64,000 bases of DNA from Dichetophora obliterata (lineage: Eukaryota > Arthropoda > Insecta > Diptera > Sciomyzidae). The translations under genes were made by a program, and so were the position numbers. The stretch is taken from contig OY986435.1 of NCBI GenBank assembly GCA_963920525.1, forward strand, positions 101,792,115 through 101,856,114, given 5' to 3'. Shown here piece by piece: positions 51,313 through 62,260 of the stretch. Within the stretch, counting starts at the first letter, position 1. The number at the start of each line of letters is the position of its first letter. The notes under the pieces are model-generated. The model made no database searches and was not told the origin of the DNA. It worked only from the letters and a program-made list of their open reading frames with translations.

Positions 51313-51843
51313 GCCCGAGAAACAATTTGTGTCCGTACCAAAATACTCAGGCACAAAAGTCAAAATGTATCAGACTCAAAAATGTATCAGACTCCATTTT
51401 ATTTTTAAAAGCTACGAGTAGTATCGAAAAACTGCGAAGTTTCCGAAAAAAATTGAATCGCACATTGATATTAAGCCATTGTAAACAAGTTTCAGCGAAC
51501 AGGACCCGAGAAAAACTCATATATTGTTTCAATAAAGTAGCTGATATGTATCGAAACTGGCCTGAGTCTTAACTATAATGTACCCGAAACATACCCAACA
51601 AGTACCTCGAAAGTCACCAAAAATGGTACCGTAGTAAGTCAGTATTATGTCAATAAAGTGTTCAAAAACGGGCAACTATATTCGGAGACAATAAACTGAC
51701 AAGTGTCCTCTATATTCGGTCTTCGTTCGTACACTGAGCCTGCCCAAAGTATTCCAGAACTATCGAATAGTTACTAACACAGGCATCGGATATATATCAG
51801 CTACTTTATTGACACAAAATATGAAATTGTTTCTCGGGATGAT
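51313..51843. mobile_element. Inverted-repeat element (about 530 bp)
   Basis: The left CCCGAGAAACAATTT (51314) is matched inverted by AAATTGTTTCTCGGG ending at about 51839. A second inverted pair, TCAATAAAGTAGCTGATAT (51528) and ATATCAGCTACTTTATTGA (51793), lies inside. Motifs GTATCAGACTC and GGCCTGAGTC recur. No coding sequence; family unknown. Confidence 0.5.
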
Positions 51844-52214
51844 ATCTGTGGTCACAAGCAATAACGACCACAGTATCGTAAAAAACGATATTTTAATTGC
51901 ACGAACTACGACCCATGTTTTTGAAATATATGAACCGTACATGTGCAGACATATGTGATGATCAATTTTAGGCAAAAAATGGATATCTGCACACTTCCTA
52001 AAATTGGCAATAAAGTAAATTCCATATCGATATGTTACGATATTTTGAGTTTAGTCATTATTCCTTGTGACCACAGATATATTCGTGGGTTAAAATTATC
52101 TCTGTGGGCTTAAAACTTTTGTTGAAAGCCTACTTTTGAAGGTTATGCTTCCTTTCCTTTAATTCTAGGTAACTGTTGCAATATGGTGACTTAAACAGGA
52201 AGACCACTTAAAAA

Positions 52215-52325
52215 TGATTTAATTGTGATCAAATATGTTGTGGGTGTTATTAAATTTGTGTACACAAATGATCGAGAGCTGAACCTTCGTCCTTTACTAC
52301 GATTCCGAAAGGACCAGTCCGTGTC
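52215..52325 (-). repeat. SINE 3' end, copy 3 (inverted)
   Basis: Reverse-complemented, this reads TTTCGGAATCGTAGTAAAGG, CAGCTCTCGATCATTTGTG, then AATTTAATAACACCCACAAC and TTTGATCA. That parallels the tail of copy 1 at 13675-13765 (TTCGGAGTCGGCATAAAAC, CAGTTCTCGGTCATTTGTG, CATTTAATAACACGCACAAC). The tRNA-like head is not visible. Confidence 0.55.
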
Positions 52326-53500
52326 GCTCCCTCTATTAAATTAAAAAAAAAATGCTTAGCATTAGCAAAAAAAAAGAATGTGTACATGTTTTCTGAATTT
52401 TTTTGAAGACATTTCACTTCATTTCATTAGTTAATTTTTTAATTGCAACCTTTTTTAAATTATTCAACTGGACCAGTTTGTTCCGCGGACCTTCAATCTA
52501 CATATTATCACAATTTAAGAAAGAAAGAAAGTCTTCTTTGCTGACAACACGGAGGTGGATGTGTAATGATATAGGCAGAGGTTAAGTATTTTTTTTTAGA
52601 TTAAAACAACGCTCAAGGAATGCCCCTATAAATGTGTAATCATTGTGTTGATAAGGAAGATTGGTGATAGTTAGGTAGGGGTAGAGAGATAGTTATCAAG
52701 TGAACATTTTTCGTGTAGAATGTTTTTAGCGCGGCAGAAAACAGTAATAACATGTGATATTAAATCTGAGGCTAGTGTTCTGCCTTTGCCTCAGTCAAAT
52801 AAAGTAACTAAGCGATTCTCTTCACAAACTTTTCCTACCCTCACCAAACGCGACTTTTCGTCGTAAATACGCCAAATTGAAAGACATCTCTTAAAAATCG
52901 TGTATCTTACGGGGCCGGCATGTTTAGGCCGCAACCCTAAAGGTTAAAGAAAGTAATAGATTAACTTACTACTTTATCGACTCGTTCCAGTATCGATTCT
53001 CGATACACGAACGAGTCGTTCGATCGGCTTCTCCGACGAGTGAGTTTTGCTTTTTACTTGTATTAACAAATTGATTTCGGAAAGCAGAAAACTTCATTTT
53101 GAGCAACCGCGTTAAATTTAATATTAAATAAAATATTTCCACTAATTGGAAACAAATAATCACTTATTGATTATTAGCAAGCAATCACTAATTGATTGCC
53201 AGCAACCTAAATTTAGTTTTCTTTAACGCTCCTGTATATACACTTCATGCAGTAAGAAGCAGCCATTATTAATATTCACAAACGAACGTAAGAAATAAAT
53301 ATTGTACATTTAATCTAAGCTAACTAATTACTGGTGTTTTGTTCTTTTTTTGTTTTTCTCCGCATATAAACCGAGCACATATTGCCCGAAAGTTATATGC
53401 AAATAGCTCGGCTTACCAGGATTGGCAGCGAAAGGCCAGCGCTCTTGGGTGAATCATCACTTCACCGGAACAGACCCAACTGATCTGCTCATGGTTTTAG
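52326..53500. other. Non-coding flank
   Basis: No gene seen. Short palindromic pieces occur (CGACTCGTTC..GAACGAGTCG, about 52979-53012; ATTGATTATTAGCAAGCAAT and ACTAATTGATTGCCAGCAA near 53165-53205). Confidence 0.35.
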
Positions 53501-53509
53501 TTTAGTAAT

Positions 53510-53927
53510 TTCTGTTGATGATTCCTCACTGCATGATTTTATGTCTCAAATTTATTGGTATGACTGTTGGTCTTGTCCGTCTGTTGACGATAATTTAAAT
53601 GTTCTTGTCTCTCAGATTTCTAATGCTTTTGAAAATGCTGTTCCCCTCCGTAATAAAATTATTGTCAATAAATCCTGTCCTTGGTATACCACTAGCGTAA
53701 GACAAGCTATAAACAAAAGAAATAAAATTTATAATAAATGGAAAAGAAATCATTCGAACTTTAGTTGGGTGCATTACAAGCTGGCTCGAAATGAAGCTGT
53801 TTCTATAATCAGACACGCAAAAAAAATATTTTTCCATCGTAAAATGGACTGTTCACTTCCTATATATACCTTAACACAACTTTGAAATAATATTCGCAAT
53901 CTTGGTGTTATACCTCAGTAAAGTAAT
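53510..53927 (+). pseudogene. LINE relic, endonuclease-RT linker (5' piece)
   Basis: Frame 53541-53885 (114 codons) has SCPWYTTSVRQAINKRNKIY, KWKRNHSNFSWVHYKLARNE and SIIRHAKKIFFHRKMD, the linker typical between endonuclease and reverse transcriptase. It continues as NNIRNLGVIPQ until the Tc1-like insertion and resumes at about 55445. Confidence 0.7.
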
Positions 53928-55275
53928 TATATGTGCAGCACTTCAAATGCAATTCTAAGCAAACATAACTTAATATGTTTTTATATTATTTTTTATTGAA
54001 ATAGTATTAAGGAAGTATATCCAAAACAAGATATATCTTATTTAAAAAACTTATTAAAAAAATTACAATGTTCATAGAAAATATTTATATGTGCAAAACC
54101 GATTTTTATTGATTTTATGGAATAAAATATAAATGTATATAGATTTTACATAAGAATATGTCTTTCTTTCTTAAATATGACTTAGTTAAGCGTGAAAGAC
54201 ATGAAGTACATCAATGATTTGAGGATGGACCTATCGATTTTCTGCCATTCATCTTAAATAACTGTTTTCAGATGCTTCATCGACTCGAACTAGCGCCCGT
54301 TTTTATAAACTTGGGCCGAAAGAATGCCCACAGGTTTTCAATAGGAAGAATTTGTTGATGCGCTCAGGAAGAATTTGTTGATGCGCTGTCCGGCTGAAAA
54401 GTCCAGTTATCCTGGTATTTATAGCATGTTAACTATATAAACACATTATCTAATAACTCAATATACATTTGTGCATAAGATTTGCACGAAATTAAATAGA
54501 GAGGAGACTTTCAAAGTATATGAAACCGGCTGAAATCATCAATGATCCCCGCCCATGGTTACGCGCATAGCTAATTTGTCGTGGATATCACAAATTGTGC
54601 CGGTATTTCTGGCAACCGTCCGGCCCGTCAAGGTTGAACCTTTTCTCATAACTTAATATGACATTCCCAAATTATTTTATATTTTTCGGCATATGCTAGA
54701 CTGGCTGCAATGTATCATGGTAGAAGCCTGGGTTGAGAGAAGGGCGATTCAAAACTGACGTTGGCATTTTCATCCCAAATTTGTTAGGTTCTGCTTCTAG
54801 TAACCCTTAGATCCAAATGCGTAACACTTTCACCACTACTCATCCCTTTCTGCACAGCAAGACGTCGGATTCGTTTTTTGTGCCATTGGCCAATCACGGA
54901 TTTTTATCACTATCTACTCTTGATTATAGCATAGTTGCCAGGGTATTTTAAAAAAATTGTTATGGTGTTTCGATGACGATTTGTCCTAGCAGCTATAACA
55001 CCTACTTTTATACCTGCTTTATTTAAGCCTTTTATATTTCAACGATTTTCTTCAGATAAAGTGGTTCCACTTGGCATTTTTATTTGAAAAATAAAATAAC
55101 TCTAAAATGTACTCATATTTTGTTTCAAAAATGTATTACCTGTATTTTGTTTCAAAAATGTATTTTGTTTCAAAAATGTATGATTATGGGCTTTCTTACT
55201 AAGGCTATCAAAAATTTGTCGTAATTTCTACGTTATAGCAGTTAAAACTCAAAAACAGCAATTGTGCACATATAA
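53928..55275 (-). mobile_element. Tc1/mariner-like element splitting the LINE
   Basis: The ends TATATGTGCA at 53928 and TGCACATATA ending at 55275 are inverted, next to TA. On the minus strand, KRIRRLAVQKGMSSGE (about 54880) is a DNA-binding segment and PIENLWAFFRPKF (about 54340) contains the third acidic residue of the DDE triad. Between are stops, frameshifts and a local duplication of GGAAGAATTTGTTGATGCGC (54347 and 54367). It is dead. Confidence 0.7.
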
Positions 55276-55444
55276 ATACTATTTTCGACTAACGGTACTA
55301 CGAATACGAGGAAGAGAAGAATTCTCTGTTCAACAAATAAACAACATCCTTTAAAAAAAATTTTGGCAAATCAAAAAAATTGTATTGTTATAAACTAGGG
55401 AGAAAAAATAAAAAATATTTGTGCATAGGTATGTAGAGATAAAC

Positions 55445-56090
55445 AGAAGTGTGCAATTGACCCTCATATTCTGAACAATTATTTTCTATTCAATTCTACT
55501 GCAGATGTTAATGATTGTCAATTAAGTGGTTGCCAGTTTTGTGATGTTGCTACATTTTCGTTTTTCTAATGTTGATGAAAGTGATGTTATAATGACTATT
55601 ATGAGACTAAAATCAAATGCTGTCGGCGATGATGATATTTCACTGAGTTTTATAAAGATTATTTTACCTTACATTTTAAGTCCTCTTACCTATGTAGTTT
55701 ATCATTGTCTTACCACTTAACTCTTGGAAACGTGCTACAATTATTCCAATTGCTTAAGTTGCGAATGCATACAATATACAGGATTATCGCCCCATAAGTA
55801 TTCTGTTTTCGTTTTTTTAATTATGCGAGTCCTTAATGGCAAATCAAATTAATGAGTATTTAGCTAAACATAAACTCTTATCACCTAACCAGTCTGGACT
55901 TAAATCTAAAGATAGTTGCTCAACTGTTATGCTTAAAGTTATTGATGGCATTCGCGTGACCTATGATGAAGGATATGTCACTCTTCTATGCCTTTTAGAC
56001 TTTTCAAAAGCCTTTGCCTCTGTCAATCATTCCTTACTTGTAAAACTAAAAAAAATTGAATTTAATATTATTTAAGACAAGCTGACATTA
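55445..56090 (+). pseudogene. LINE relic, reverse transcriptase (middle piece)
   Basis: Resumes with CAIDPHILNNYFLFNSTADV, then MRLKSNAVGDDDISLSFIKI (55526-55720). After a stop, LLSPNQSGLKSKDSCSTVML and LCLLDFSKAFASVNHSLLVK follow (55836-56075). It matches the style of the LINE at 17917-20697 ([18 protein letters not shown]). The frame stops before the PQGS and YADD motifs. Confidence 0.75.
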
Positions 56091-58246
56091 ATTAACCCAT
56101 TGTTACTCTGGAATGTTAATATTTTTAAAATTTTTCTTTTTGCGTTTATTATTTTAATTTTCTTTAAAAGTAGGGAGGATTTGCAAGAGTGTGACATAGA
56201 ATGAGGAAAATATGTCGCCCATTTCGTTCAAGACTATCATAACTCAAAATTTAGTATTTTTCAGGAGATCCGTATGAAATTTTGATATGAAATCACGACC
56301 ATTAATTGTAAAGGTCGTAAAATTAGCTAAAAATTGTTAAAAATATTTGTAGGCCATTATATTTTCCACCAAAAATATAATAAATTTTTCATTTAGCGTT
56401 AATAGTGAATTTTTAAGAAATATTTTTGCAAGTGTCTGTTTGAATTGTGACATTATTACTACAAAAACTAATTTTAAAAAAACTTTTCAGTTTTAGTTGT
56501 GGTGATTTTGCTACAATATGATAACATACTTTTGAGGTAGAGAGATGTCACGTTTTAAGTTGGTACTTTATTACTAAAAAATATTAGGTTACTTGCTTGG
56601 ATTTTTATTTAAAAAATGGTTAATTATATAATAAGTCGTTGTTGTTAAAAAATTATGCAGAAATTTAAAATAAATTTTGGCATAAATAGAAATGAAACGT
56701 TATTGCTACAAAAAAGTGAAGAAATTGTTAAAAGTCAAAACGACACAAGTATCTGTAAAACCGTCAATTAACTGCAAATCGGTCTACATTTCACTCAAAT
56801 TAAAGATATGATTACAATGCGTATTTCTTTATATTTAACTCAAAAAACCCAAATTTTGTTTTGTGACGGTCTTGCACGAAACGAGCGATGTCTTTTAAGA
56901 AAAATATTTTTTTATGATTGGAGTAGTTAAAATTTACAATAGTTGTAATTTGTTCCCTGCAGATGGGGTTCTGCTTACGAAAAAAATCAGAAATTATTCT
57001 TGAAGGCTAAGCATTTTTTAATACTTATAAAAACAATATGTTAAAAAACCATCACATTTTTCTTAATAATGCATCAAATTTTGTGTCTAACAGAAACAGT
57101 TTTTTTTTAAATGATACGTCATAGGAAAGAGTATACAAAATGCAATTTTCAATTATTATTGTTTTTACGACAAAAACAACTTTTGCACCATTTTTGGAAG
57201 AAACAGAAATTTGTTGGGACTTTTTTGAAATATGATTAAAAATTTATTCAAAACTGTGCAAGGATTTTCTAACATTTTCAAGATATGAGAATGTTTTTGG
57301 TGTCAAACATGCGGAAAATTTTTTAACTCTGTTATCATTTTTAATCTGTTATGGTAAATTATTGTTGCGTTGCTTTGTGACCTCTCGACTGCATCAAGCC
57401 ACAACTAAGTTATTTCGGTTTCTAGTACCGAATGCGTGAGTAAGTTGATTTAGATGTGTAGTATTATAGTTTATACTTCTTATGTTCTTAAAAACTTGCC
57501 GTATCAGACATTTTTAAACTCCTCCACATAAAATTGATGCCTAGGATAAAGTGGTAATAGCCCGAAAAGTGCTTTATTTGTTTATTTGTGTACGTACAAA
57601 ACAATTTTACAATTTTTTAAAAATACTAAGATGATCTAAATGACGTTACCTTCATCAATACATTAAATTTAAAGTGAATTAAAAGAAAAATAAGAGAATA
57701 ATAATTAAAATACAATGAAGAGATAACGAGTGTGAGTGAGAAACAAAATGATTAAAATTTAATCATCATGCATTTATTTTGCATTATTTTTAATTTTTGT
57801 CATATTTGTCAAATGTGAATGGACTAAAGACATATATATGAAAAACTTGGTGTCAACAGTGAGCTTATTTTTAAATTTATAAAGTTTTATATGAGTATTC
57901 CATACAAGGTTGGTACTTAGGGTAAGGCCCAGGAGAACTTAACTTTATCCTCTTCCACGACTTTCATTGTTTTCTTTTTCCATTTTTTTAAGCTGAAAGA
58001 TGAAAGATCTGTTATTGTTAAAAGAATTCTGTGATAAAAAGTAACCTATGTCCCGATCAGAGACGTTAGGAGCCCAAATGTCAAGTTTAAGGAAAATATA
58101 TTCAGAAATTTTCAAGTGATGCGCGTACAGACAGACAGACAGATATAAATGTTAAAAATTACATTTTTGGAGACCACATCCTTCAAAATGTTCAGCGCAG
58201 AAAAAATTTCCAAATAACATTAAATGTACAGATTTTTTTAGTTTTA
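56091..58246. other. AT-rich non-coding stretch with a possible LINE trace
   Basis: Mostly nothing recognisable. On the minus strand at about 57960-57810, NLVWNTHIKLYKFKNKLTVD ... YMSLVHSHLTNM resembles the thumb region of a LINE reverse transcriptase. A short AGAC repeat lies at 58131-58144. Confidence 0.35.
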
Positions 58247-58478
58247 CTAGCTGACCCGGCAAACGTTGTTTCGCCATGTAAATAATTTCTAGAGAATTTC
58301 TAGAGTGGAAAAAAAAGAACTAACTTATTGGAAATTTATAAGGATGTGGAATATGAGTGAAAAAGGCATGGAGAGCTGTAAACGATGAGGGAATATAGAA
58401 ATAACAAAACACCAAACATTAATTTTTTCGATTTATTAAAAGTAATAATTATTTATATCATTAATTCATTACATAAAA

Positions 58479-58941
58479 TTAATATCTTAATGCTACAGCG
58501 TGGACAATATTTTTTGTTAGCCCGCCTTCGATAACGTTTTTCATTAATTTTTTAATGACTAATGGCGTACCGTTGCACAGCCGTGGCGGGTTCAAATTAC
58601 GAAGCAAGATAATTGGAGATCCAATCTTCAATTGTAAGTTATGTGGTGGCATGCCTGGCAAATCCAGTGAGTTCAAAAACTCTGTTGGAAAATTTACAGC
58701 TTCAGTATCATCGCAAACTGTATCAATAGATTTATATGATACCAAGTCCCCTGGCAATAACTGTTGTATCTTCAGATTCAAAATGTCAACGTCCACATTT
58801 TTTGCAGCTAAAATTGCTATTTCTGCAAGCCACTCGAGATTTATGTAATTCGTATGTACATCGGGAAATATTTGTTCAATGAGAGCATCTCGCGATTGTG
58901 CAGAAATCAGTCGCTAATTTTATGTATCCAGTTTCATCTAT
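58479..58941 (-). pseudogene. Helitron Pif1-like helicase, C-terminal piece
   Basis: The frame 58796-58479 reads VDILNLKIQQLLPGDLVSYK, FPTEFLNSLDLPGMPPHNLQ, LKIGSPIILLRNLNPPRLCN and GTPLVIKKLM, the conserved end of Helitron helicases. Upstream, ISAQSRDALIEQIFPDVHTN and WLAEIAILAA extend to about 58935 through a frameshift. It is continuous with the piece at 60397-60671 before the LINE insertion. Confidence 0.8.
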
Positions 58942-60384
58942 TTGGGGATCATTTTTTCATTTGGGGATCATTTTGTTTTCATTGAAATGGGTTTTTACGG
59001 GTGGGCTTCAAACCCGACGCACAACCTATTTTAAGCCTAGGGAGGCCCGCCGCTCATATTAGCCGCCAAACTAACGGTTGTCAGTTTTGACGTTGCCCAG
59101 GAAACACCACGTGGAGGTTTGAGTCGACTTGAGGCGATTTCACAAAGATTATGCTGGCCTCGCCAGGTTGAGACAGTCAGTCATGTTACATTGTTACATC
59201 GCCATCAAGAAAAACAAGTCGACACCCACCATCTTTTTGTCGACCACAAAGCCGCCTTCGACAGCCCAATAAGGAAGCACCTGTACTCCACCATGTCTGA
59301 ATTTGGTATTCCTGCAAAACTAATACGACTCTGCAGAATGACACTGAGCAACACCAGCAGCGCAGTTAAAATCGGGAAGGACCTCTCCCCACCATTTATT
59401 ACCAAACGAGGTTTCAGACAAGGTGATTCCTTATCGTGCGACTTTTTCAACCTAATGAAGGAAAAGATCATCCGAGCTGCTGATCTGAGACGTAGTGGCA
59501 CAATATTCTACAAGAGTGTTATGCTGCTTGCGTATGCTGATGACATCGATATCATTGGCCATAATACGCGCGAAGTCAGTGCAGCATTTTCCAGATTAGA
59601 AAGAGAGTCAAGTCGAATGGGTCTGGCAGTGAATGCAGATAAGACGAAATACTTAGTGTCAACAAACAAACAGTCCCAGCGTCTTGGAACCCACGTTACC
59701 GTTGACAATACCTCATTCGAGGTTGTGAAGAACTTCTTCGTTTATCTGGGATCCAGCATTAACTCAACCAACGACATCAGCATTGAGATCAATTGAAGAA
59801 TAACTCTTGCCAACAGGTGTTACTTTGGACTCAGTAGGCAATTGAGAAGCAGAGCCCTCTCTCGACGAACGAAAATCACGCTATATAAATCGCTCATCAT
59901 GCCCGTCCTACTTTACGCACCACAAACCTGGACGCTGAGAAGTTTAGATGAAAAGACTTTAGGAGCATTCAAGAGAAAGATTCTTCGTAAGATCTACGGA
60001 CCAATCTGCGTCAATGGCGAGTACCGAATACGGTGGAATGATGAACTGTATGAGCTGTACGCTGACATCGACATAGTCAAGCGCATTAAAATCGAGCGGC
60101 TTCGCTGGCTTGGTCATGTTCAGCGCATGAAAGACGATGCTCCAGTGAAGAAAACATTCGATTCGGTACCCAGCGGCGGTCAACGCAGAAGAGGACGACC
60201 GCATCTTCATTGGAAAGACCAAGTAGAGGACAACCTGACTAAGCTTGGAATTTCCAACTGGCGCCAGCAAGCGAAAGACAGAAATGGCGCCAGCAAGCGA
60301 TAGACAGAAATGGCTGGCGCAAATTCTTAGATGAGGCCAAGACTGACATACGGTTGTAGCGCCAACTAAGTAAGTAAGTAAGGA
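58942..60384 (+). mobile_element. RTE-like LINE inserted in the Helitron, target duplication visible
   Basis: Flanked by AGTTTCATCTAT at 58930-58941 and 60385-60396. The 3' end is a (TAAG)n tail at about 60368-60382, typical of RTE-type elements. The 5' part (58975-59040, ACGGGTGGGCTTCAAACCCG) is leader; the endonuclease is deleted, and reverse transcriptase starts at about 59119. Confidence 0.85.
59119..60303 (+). pseudogene. RTE-like reverse transcriptase
   Basis: Frame 59119-59796 has HHLFVDHKAAFDSPIRKHLY, KRGFRQGDSLSCDFFNLMKE and VMLLAYADDIDIIG (catalytic AYADD) and FFVYLGSSINSTND, ending at a TGA at 59794-59796. The same frame reopens at 59842 with LYKSLIMPVLLYAPQTWTLR, FKRKILRKIYGPIC and IERLRWLGHVQRM and ends at 60303 after a small duplication of GCGCCAGCAAGCGA. 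One stop and the missing endonuclease make it inactive, but most of the protein is well preserved. Confidence 0.85.
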
Positions 60385-60396
60385 AGTTTCATCTAT

Positions 60397-60671
60397 AGTG
60401 ACTTTTCCATTGCCGATATCTAAGAGTTGTTTTGAGAATGTTTCAGCGGATGGATCTTGAAGAATTTGAACGCGCATATTTACTTTCAGCTGTACAATAC
60501 TATTTCAACATTACGCCACAATGGCGATGATTTTAAGCAGGCGTTGATTTCATCAGCGTATGTTGAACTTGGAATGACGGGAAGTGTTTGTCTGAAGTCA
60601 CCTGAAAGGACTAACAGAGTGCCACCAAGGCTTCTTGTTCGAGAGAAATATGAGACCATCTTCGTTGTCAT
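60397..60671 (-). pseudogene. Helitron Pif1-like helicase, N-terminal piece
   Basis: GTLLVLSGDFRQTLPVIPSS and INACLKSSPLWRNVE are helicase motifs of the Pif1-like domain of Helitrons. After a frameshift, MRVQILQDPSAETFSKQLLD and IGNGKVTIDE continue to the RTE insertion. The Walker A segment is missing. Confidence 0.8.
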
Positions 60672-61246
60672 CCCTACTCCGTGCTGTTTACTGGGTGAGA
60701 AGTGACACCGATAGACACATGGAGGGGATAACTTACCAAGTGATAATAATTGATGTTATCGAGTGGGATAAAAAATGATAAAATTATGAAAATGACTATT
60801 AAAAAGCAGGGGTTGGTGATAGAAAAGTAAAAATTTTGGGTTGTATGTATTTTTTAATGCCACATAATAAAAAATTTAAAAAAAAAATTATCAAAAAATG
60901 GAAAAATTTTTTTGGGGTAGACACCCCTTATCACTTAGAGGTTTGAAAAATAGATAGTAGCCGATTCTCAGACTTACTGAATATGCATAAAAAATTTCAT
61001 AAGAATCGGTCAAGCCGTTTCGGAGGAGTATGGGAACGAACATTGTGACACGAGAATTTTGTATATTAGATTATATGTATAAAGTTATGCATTTAACAGC
61101 GCAGGCACACTGATTTTAAGCATAAAAGAAAACAAACAACGATTAAAATCGGCTTATTAACTCTCTCAAAGACTATGTGAATTTCTTTGCATTAGAAATC
61201 AGTATAAACCTGAATGGGTCAACATAGAATCCTATGAAGAATTATT

Positions 61247-61380
61247 TATATCATCATTAAAAACTATTCCACCTTCGATCCAAGAGTCGAACACTGGGAT
61301 TGAGACGCTAGAAGCTTTGTAAAGGATTCTTCATCATCGACTCTTGGCTCGAAGATGGAACAGCTTTAAATGATGATATA
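61247..61380. repeat. Imperfect hairpin, 44-bp arms
   Basis: 61247-61290 (TATATCATCATTAAAAACTA...) pairs with 61337-61380 with about six mismatches. The loop is 46 nt. The arms contain CTTCGA.CCAAGAGTCGA. It could be a small MITE or an RNA hairpin. Confidence 0.55.
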
Positions 61381-61639
61381 TATAATTGTTATTTTTTATA
61401 TTGTACCTTTAATTTAAATAATCATATATATTTATATAGTCAGTAATACTACTTAGTGAAAATCCTGAGTGCTATTGTGTAAAATAATATAATATGTTTA
61501 AATCAATTAATTTTTTATTTCATATGTCACGTTACTTTAGGGAGGGGTTTTGAAATGCACTACGAAAAGTAACGGAGGGGGAGGGAGGGATAAAAGAGTG
61601 AAATCGGTAACGTAGTTTTTGAACGACCCCTAAGTGGGC

Positions 61640-62260
61640 ATCTAATAATGATCTCGGTCTCAATGCTAATGAATTGTATATTCTACCAATTTAAAAAACA
61701 AAATCGAGTTCCTTGATATTCCCCCTATTTATTTAAATGGTAACCAACTTAAGATTCTTGACAAAGTAAAAAACCTAAGCTTTTATTTAAACTCAAAACT
61801 ATCGTGCTCAGACCATGTAAACAGTGTTCTTAGAAAAATTTATTTCTTATTTAAAAAAAGGCACATTGCGGTGCCTTATCTGGATTCACATTCTGCTTAT
61901 AAAATACGGGTTGATTTAAATGATGCAGAAAAATATGTTTATAATATGAGACGCTTTGAACATATCTCGATTTTGAGTAAAGTACTTTTAGGATGCACCA
62001 TAATTAATTATCTTAAAGTAAGAACGTGCCTATTCCTACATAAGTTGATAAATAATAAGACTCCTTACTATTTATATCAAGAACTTCAATTTAGCATTTC
62101 CTCAAGAACTTGTAATTTAACTATCTCCAAATTCACTTGCTTACATACTAAACGATTGTTTTCATTAACGCCATTAAACTATGGAATTCATTACCTCATT
62201 CTATAAAATCTACTGTTAGCACGAATAAATTTAAATTCTCCGTTATGTAATTTTTCTCAA
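61640..62260 (+). pseudogene. LINE relic, reverse transcriptase C-terminal piece
   Basis: Begins near NNDLGLNANEL, then VKNLSFYLNSKLSCSDHVNS and LRKIYFLFKKRHIAVPYLDS. Next come YVYNMRRFEHISILSKVLLG, RTCLFLHKLINNKTPYYLYQ and FSISSRTCNL (61871-62206), and a truncated WN.LP region near 62190. This is the thumb and C-terminus of the same LINE clade as 53.5-56.1 kb and may be its 3' end, separated by later insertions. The YADD segment is missing. Confidence 0.65.

Larger units (their letters stand above)
58247..61070 (-). mobile_element. Helitron with canonical ends, helicase split by an RTE LINE
   Basis: On the minus strand the element starts TCTAATATACAAAATTC at 61070 (preceded by A) and ends GCCGGGTCAGCTAG at 58247 (followed by T). 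These are the TC start, CTAG end and A/T insertion site of Helitrons. Helicase segments lie at 60671-60397 and 58935-58479. Removing the RTE at 58942-60384 and one target copy joins them in register. No Rep nuclease domain is present, so it is internally deleted. Confidence 0.8.

Noticed and set aside
58479..60671. A host Pif1 helicase gene
   Set aside because: The motif set (LPGMPPHNLQLKIG, GDFRQTLPV) is that of Helitron helicases, the frame is broken, and Helitron termini flank it.
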